Source: Branchiostoma floridae
Taxonomy: Eukaryota; Chordata; Leptocardii; Amphioxiformes; Branchiostomatidae
Direction: 5' to 3'
NCBI RefSeq assembly: GCF_000003815.2
Contig: NC_049993.1
Span: forward strand, 11,970,098 to 12,034,097
DNA: 64,000 bases
Below the pieces are notes generated by a model, which was not told the DNA's origin, searched no databases, and saw only the letters and a program-made list of their open reading frames with translations. This document shows positions 58,588 through 64,000 of this stretch, in pieces. The first letter of the stretch is position 1. Each line of letters begins with the position of its first letter. Both the position numbers and the translations under genes were made by a program.

Positions 58588-61500
58588 TCAGTTGACCTGA
58601 TAGTCTACTAGGTCCTGCTTGGCCAACGCGACGGCAAGCTTCCGTTTCCCTGTAAAGCCGAGTCTGGCATGCTGGCAGTACATGTTGTTCAGGACCAGGA
58701 AGTCACCCTTTTGCAGTTGGAAACCCATGGAGACCTGTCAACAGGAGAAATGGCATACTCTCGTTGACACTTATATTTCTAGAATAATCGTGCATGTCCA
58801 TAATTGGTCTGCAGAACCGAAACGTTATTGTGTTGTCCACAAGGTCCTTTGATTAAACATATCCTCTGCAAAGCATTCCTGGTAAGTCGTTGCTTAAACT
58901 ACACATGTAGTTAAGGTTGTCTGTGGCTGAGGTGTCAAACTATTCGTTATCTAGTTTGTCTGTGTTACTTGGCCGGAAGATGGTGGCCCAGAACGGGCAA
59001 ACATTCCTGCGTGCTGAAGCCCATAAGGACACCACGTGAATTCTCTGAGAAGAGTTTAGCAGAGGCTGCAGAATTTCCCTTATAGGCTTTCATATCTACG
59101 TACCTGCCAGTGAACATCCCGGATGTGCTGGAGAACTTCCGCCTCAATGTCGGTGCCGTCCCCATAGTAGGTGTGGAAGGGGAAGTGATGATCGGGGATG
59201 TCTTTGTCGAACCAGAGGGGATGGGCCTTAAGATACGATACGTGGTGTCCGTGGGCGATGCACAGCCACAGTTTCTCTCCTGGGAAGAAATGGCAAATGT
59301 ACAAAATCTATAACTTGACAAGGATATCATACCAATTCTAAGCACTCATGATGGCCATTCTATAAATTTTTCTCTCAATTCTACTTTTGTCGTGTGAAAG
59401 CTGTGACATACAGCAGAATAGAAGGCCGAAACATGGCTCTACCGTGTTTTTGTTAACGAAACCCTCCCAGATGGTGGTATACTTATTTTCCGTTCTTTGT
59501 AAAATCCATTCCATTTAGGTTGAAAGATTTCGAAAGCTAGTCACCAAATTTTGATTGCTGCATATCGATTTACTAAAATATTTTGTTGCTGATGTGTTTG
59601 GATGACAGGCCCTATGAGAATATCAGATAAATCCAACAGTTCAGTAAAAAGGCAAAGTCTAGCTAGTAAGTTGCCCCGATGAGTGGAAAGTAGCACCTCT
59701 GTACTTGTACATAGGATTCCGGATGGTCCACCATGATAAGCTGTCACCTTCCCACCTCCAGTTGGTGTTATTGGCAACCATATACTTCTCGACAGCTGCC
59801 CTGTCCTCTGTCTGGAACGACTGAAGATGCATGCCATGTAAATACAGATAATATATTCGTCTTTGGTCATTCACCATACATAACTTTATTGCACAACAAT
59901 TGTACAAGGAACAAAATATGGCATCTACATAACTACAGTTCTATAGCTCAGTAGCTTAATGCTTATCTAATACACTAGTTGTAGTATCGGATAAGGTTTA
60001 TGTCGGTTTTCCCACCGCTACGACGGATCAGCGTCTCTCACACCTCGCGCACTCAAAAATATGATGATATATGCTTTTATGATATATGCTTTTAACCACA
60101 ATGTTGATGTTTGTATGTTCTGCACCCTCGCGTTTTCCGCACATTGATATAGTGAATGAAGACCTTTATTGTACAATTTTGCCCAACCGAGCTAAGTACA
60201 GGTCACAATAAGTCAAGATATATACATAGAAAAGTGTCACAAATCTAGTCTAACACAAAAGTTCGGCTTCTTCTCGCTTATATAACCCAAAATCAAGCTA
60301 AGGTCACACTGGCTTGATTTTATACATTTAGGGATGGCATTATCTGGTTATCCCATATCGAATATGAGTGCGTGCAAATAAGAATATTTCTGTTAAAAAT
60401 CTAAATGTATTGAATTATAAGTAATCAACCCAACTCTGGTACCCAAACATTGCCCAACGCAACCCTTCATATCAGCCTATTGTGATCACTGCATCCATAA
60501 AATCAGGCCATTGTACCCTTAATGAGGTAAAAAAAGTGCTTCTAATTTTTTTCCTAAAATGTGTGTCTGCATTGCAGCTGTGACAGATTGCACGTTGTTT
60601 GCCTGTCATCTACCAACATCATTACTTAACACGGGCCTGTAGCTTTAATATACCTTCTGCCAGGAATGGTATGATCCTGGTGTATAGGAGGGCAGGTGTT
60701 TCCAGTACATCACTCCAAGCTTCTCAAACTTGTCCACCACGTCCTTGTCCAGCCGCGAAAGGATTTCCCGCACGTCTGCGATCACAGTCTCGCCACCAGC
60801 ACCGGGAGACGGCGGGTCCAGGCAGAAAAAAATTATCTGAAAATCGTGATTTGAATTTTTACAAATAGTTTTTTTTTTCTTCTATGTCTTACCTAATGAT
60901 CATGAATAGCGAAAATGGTATTTATTTGACTTTTGAAGTGTGGCGCCTGATGCAGAAAACGTATGAGGCATAAAACAATTACACGCACTGTGACAAGCTG
61001 CTCTCTTGAACTTTTTGCCTTGCCGCCAGGCAAGGCTTTACGCCAGCTTTTTTCCATGGATCAATGGACGGACCTTTTAACCCAGCCCTTCCAAAGCCCC
61101 TTCCAAAGGCCCTTCTTTCCTTGCCGAGTTTCATGGCTTAGTTAGACAATAGTACATTCCAGGCGAGTATTAAAACGCTCTTCTAGACGCATGTTACTGT
61201 ATGTGGTCCAGCGTAATAAATCTACGCTTTAACTCACCATGTTTATATAAATATATATCACAAATTGCATCAGAAGGAACTTAGTTTGTAATAAAAAATA
61301 ATGCATATTCATTGTGGGTCAAAAAGTTTTACAAAACCTGTTTAATGTGCCAATAATTCATCTGACATAAATTATGATAATGAGGGGGGAGGGGGCGACA
61401 TGTGGAACTCGGGATTTTTAAGCGTAGAATCTAGTCTATCTTACCAAAATAACATAAAATACGCGGCAAGGCACAGCTTTTTTAAAAAGATTTCTTGTTT

Positions 61501-62146
61501 CTCTACTAACCTTTTCAGGGGTGCGTGAAGTGTATGCGTCTACCAACTCGTTGTGGGGCTCGATGCAAAACTCGGATGGATCATCGCTCGCTGTGTACAC
61601 CGACTTTGCGATCTCAGTCCTGACTGCCCCTCCCCCTTCATAACGCATTAACTTCAGCCCGAGGCTGTTGACCACAAGGGAGAAATCTTCCGCCGTCTGC
61701 AGGGGCAAACCACGAAACAGTACCGCCCCATTGTTGCTCTTCTCAAGCACTTCGTGTACTACTTTCCGCACGGCGACAGCATACTCTTCAGGAGAGGCAG
61801 TGGTGTCCTCCTGGGGTGTGAAGACATACGGGTAGCCGTCCTTGGGCGGCTTGAGAAACTCGGGAAAGTTAGGACTAGCCGATCCAGGTAGCCATTTCCT
61901 TCCCCTAATCCGTGCCGGGTGGAGTTTAGCTTGGCTTCCCCAGTCAACGTGGGTCTCCACGAGGTTGACTTCGGTATCGAAAGACGTTGATACGTGATTA
62001 TTGCGCACCTTGAAGCCAATACGATTCCACATAGCTGGGGCAACACGTAACATCTCACTTCTGGTAGCAGGATTCCGCATAGCTGTGACAGTACGTAACA
62101 TCTCACTTCTGGTAGCAGGTACTAGTATGGCAGCCATGTTTGGCAC
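58588..62146 (-). CDS. TauD/TfdA-like dioxygenase, copy E (mosaic first exon)
   Basis: Exons 61511-62146, 60654-60836, 59697-59820, 59104-59279, 58588-58734; phases close to 421 residues. Ligands: EPHNEL (His198/Glu200) and YCQHARLGFTGKRK. Two residues are inserted just after the H-x-E motif (NELVDAYTS versus NELSYTS). The N-terminus contains ATRSEMLR twice: the first ~25 codons match copy D, the remainder matches partial copy F, with the join inside the repeated segment. The sequence upstream of the start is a near-identical copy of D's. This may be a recombinant gene or a scaffold misjoin. Confidence 0.88.
60155..60240. repeat. Dispersed repeat end (also near 21305)
   Basis: gaatgaagacctttattgta c is shared with 21307-21335. 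In intron 2 of copy E. Confidence 0.45.
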
Positions 62147-62561
62147 CAGTGACCCATGTAAGGCAAAGTTGAATGACCTTTCAAGGTTATAAGGTGAGAT
62201 ATTGCAAAAGACCGAAGATTGTTGAACTCATCGAAAATTCGAACTGTGAGAACCAGGCAACTATCCGTCCCCCTGACGTGTGCGGGATTGGCCTGCTCCG
62301 CTTACACCGGAAGCCTGGCAGAATCGCACCTACCAGTGGATTTAAAAACAAACATTTGGTCGTAAACAATTGCAAGTCTATCTACTTGTTCCCTGCTAAC
62401 TGCTGTCAGTAGTACGGTGTGCTCAAGAAGTGACCCATTCCGCGAGGCATGTCGCTTCCGGGTAGCACGGGTCAGGGGTCAATGATATTGTGTGACCTCA
62501 ATGACACGATAGAAATGTGTGTGGTTCGTGTCAAAATGTGAACATCTATCAATTCATATTT
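62147..62561. repeat. Near-identical duplicate of copy D upstream region
   Basis: Together with 62080-62146 it repeats 57350-57833 with only isolated substitutions (for example gacctcaatgacac versus gacctcagtgacac). It ends at the 100-N gap. Includes GGGTCAGGGGTCA at 62469-62481. Confidence 0.9.
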
Positions 62562-62661
62562 NNNNNNNNNNNNNNNNNNNNNNNNNNNNNNNNNNNNNNN
62601 NNNNNNNNNNNNNNNNNNNNNNNNNNNNNNNNNNNNNNNNNNNNNNNNNNNNNNNNNNNNN
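62562..62661. other. Scaffold gap (100 N)
   Basis: Exactly 100 N, joining a copy of the D upstream region to a copy of the E first exon. Real length unknown. Confidence 0.95.
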
Positions 62662-62667
62662 TGAGAC

Positions 62668-62939
62668 TACGGGTAGCCGTCCTTGGGCGGCTTGAGAAAC
62701 TCGGGAAAGTTAGGACTAGCCGATCCAGGTAGCCATTTCCTTCCCCTAATCCGTGCCGGGTGGAGTTTAGCTTGGCTTCCCCAGTCAACGTGGGTCTCCA
62801 CGAGGTTGACTTCGGTATCGAAAGACGTTGATACGTGATTATTGCGCACCTTGAAGCCAATACGATTCCACATAGCTGGGGCAACACGTAACATCTCACT
62901 TCTGGTAGCAGGCACTAGTATGGCCGCCATGTTTGACAT
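62668..62939 (-). pseudogene. Partial dioxygenase first exon, copy F (truncated by gap)
   Basis: Encodes MSNMAAILVPATRSEMLRVA through PPKDGYP, about 90 residues, then meets the gap. 62669-62910 looks identical to 61834-62070 of copy E. Exons 2-5 are absent: immediately left of the gap is upstream DNA of E, not the rest of this gene. Either it is the true 5' end of gene E duplicated by misassembly, or a truncated copy. Confidence 0.75.
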
Positions 62940-64000
62940 TCGTGACCCATGTAAGGCAAAGTTGAACGACCTTTCAAGGTCCTAAGGTGAGATACAGTAT
63001 TTCCAAAGACCGTACATTATTGAACTTATCTATAGGCAACTAGGCAACCATGTCCCCCTGATTTGTGCAGTACGGGACTTCAGCTAGGGAGTCCAGTCGA
63101 CATGTATTTCTCCTAGTTTTGCAGTTGCTCCTCTTACGCCAGATGCCTGACAATGTATCTTAACACAAACACTTGGTCGTAAACTTGTCTATTTGGTCTC
63201 GGCTTACGTTGTCAGTAGTACAGGGTGCTCAGGAAGTGACACATTCCGAGGCATGTCGCTTCCGGGTAGCACGGATCAGAGGACAATTGTAGTCTGCGAC
63301 CTCAGTGACACAATAGAAATGTGTGTGATTTTGTGCCAAAATGTGAACATTCATCAATTCATATTTGAAAATAGCAGCACTTCGTATAGGCCGAGCCACT
63401 AGCAATTATGTTAGATCTTTGTTCAGATAAGACAAAATTGATCAAAAAGTGTCCTGAATGGAGTTACCCTTAAAGATTTACTGCACTCTGCACTGTAAAG
63501 ATAAATACAATTGCATCGGTACAGGGAAAACAAAAGAAGGAAACAATGACGCAAATACTCCCAGGAAGAGTAGAAATTCAGTAACGTTGTATTGCCACAG
63601 TCCAGTACAAAAGCATATCACCCAAGCATTATTCACCAGTGAAAAAAAATCACATTTCTGTATCACACTAGTTATCCTCCTCCCCAAGATACGTACACAA
63701 TAACACCACATGACACTTGTATGGGGGGGGGGGGGGGGGGGGTCACCACCTGGTTCAGGCGCCGCATCTTGTCGAAAAGCTTATCATCCAAGCTTCATTC
63801 ACCAGTAAGGAAAATCACAAATGTTTGTCCAACGTCATATATCAACATAATATTTTACTATATCGTTCCACTTCTTGTCAAATCATTACATTTTCGACAT
63901 CGTTTATGTTCTATCAACTGTTCAGGTGCATTTTTTGGACTTAATCAATAGCGTGTCAGTTTATATGATACCGTTTGAAAGATTGACTAATGAAAACGGT
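62940..64000. promoter_or_regulatory. Copy F upstream region and 3' flank of a further unit
   Basis: Contains the conserved upstream block with GGATCAGAGGACA at 63273-63285 (imperfect DR1), agaagtgac-like and gcttccgggtagcacgg words, then a run of ~19 G near 63723-63742. From 63790 it matches the 3'-flank blocks near 51060-51200 (caaatcattacattttcg, gcgtgtcagtttatatgata, gaaagattgacta). A further dioxygenase gene would be expected just beyond the right edge. Confidence 0.5.

Noticed and set aside
1-64000. CRISPR arrays, operons, bacterial ribosome-binding sites or phage genes
   Set aside because: None seen; the window is intron-containing animal DNA, and its short repeats lack regular spacer structure.
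1-64000. Autonomous transposon or retrovirus-like coding genes
   Set aside because: No reverse transcriptase, integrase or transposase motif was recognised in any frame; only non-autonomous elements are present.

Overview
The window is animal nuclear DNA: short exons with GT-AG introns, extracellular LDLa/EGF/YWTD modules, DOCK and ATG4 families, SINEs, MITEs and two 100-N scaffold gaps. Gene content, compact introns, high repeat polymorphism and tandem paralogues suggest an invertebrate chordate, most likely amphioxus (Branchiostoma). Species is an inference, not something read directly.

Layout. (1) 922-11448, minus: the 5' portion (about 19 coding exons, ~719 residues) of a single DOCK6/7/8-type (zizimin-related, DOCK-C) guanine nucleotide exchange factor, running off the left edge. 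(2) 11889-17981, plus: a complete 10-exon ATG4C/D-type autophagy cysteine protease (470 residues), head-to-head with DOCK across a ~440 bp shared promoter. (3) 21076-40080, minus: a 25-exon LDL-receptor-family gene (~1317 residues): signal peptide, 10 LDLa, 2 EGF, YWTD propeller, EGF, Thr-rich stalk, then an additional LDLa, a second YWTD propeller and EGF. A tRNA-Cys(GCA) lies antisense in one intron. (4) 41905-62939, minus: a tandem array of five 5-exon TauD/TfdA-like (clavaminate-synthase-like) Fe(II)/2-oxoglutarate dioxygenase genes (A-E) plus a partial sixth (F) beside a gap; the array seems to continue past the right edge.

The most informative observations are the linkage DOCK6/7/8 - ATG4C/D - LDLR-family, which matches a vertebrate paralogon (LDLR/DOCK6/ATG4D, LRP8/DOCK7/ATG4C, VLDLR/DOCK8) and so looks like its pre-duplication state; the second propeller of the LDLR-like gene, whose exon phases and lengths copy those of the first; and the dioxygenase array, with an H-x-D variant, a frameshifted copy, a mosaic copy that may be a misassembly, and DR1-like nuclear-receptor sites upstream of several copies.

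Exon boundaries were set by hand from GT-AG sites, reading-frame phase and remembered family conservation. Phases close through every gene except where stated. No alignment, expression data or database search was available.
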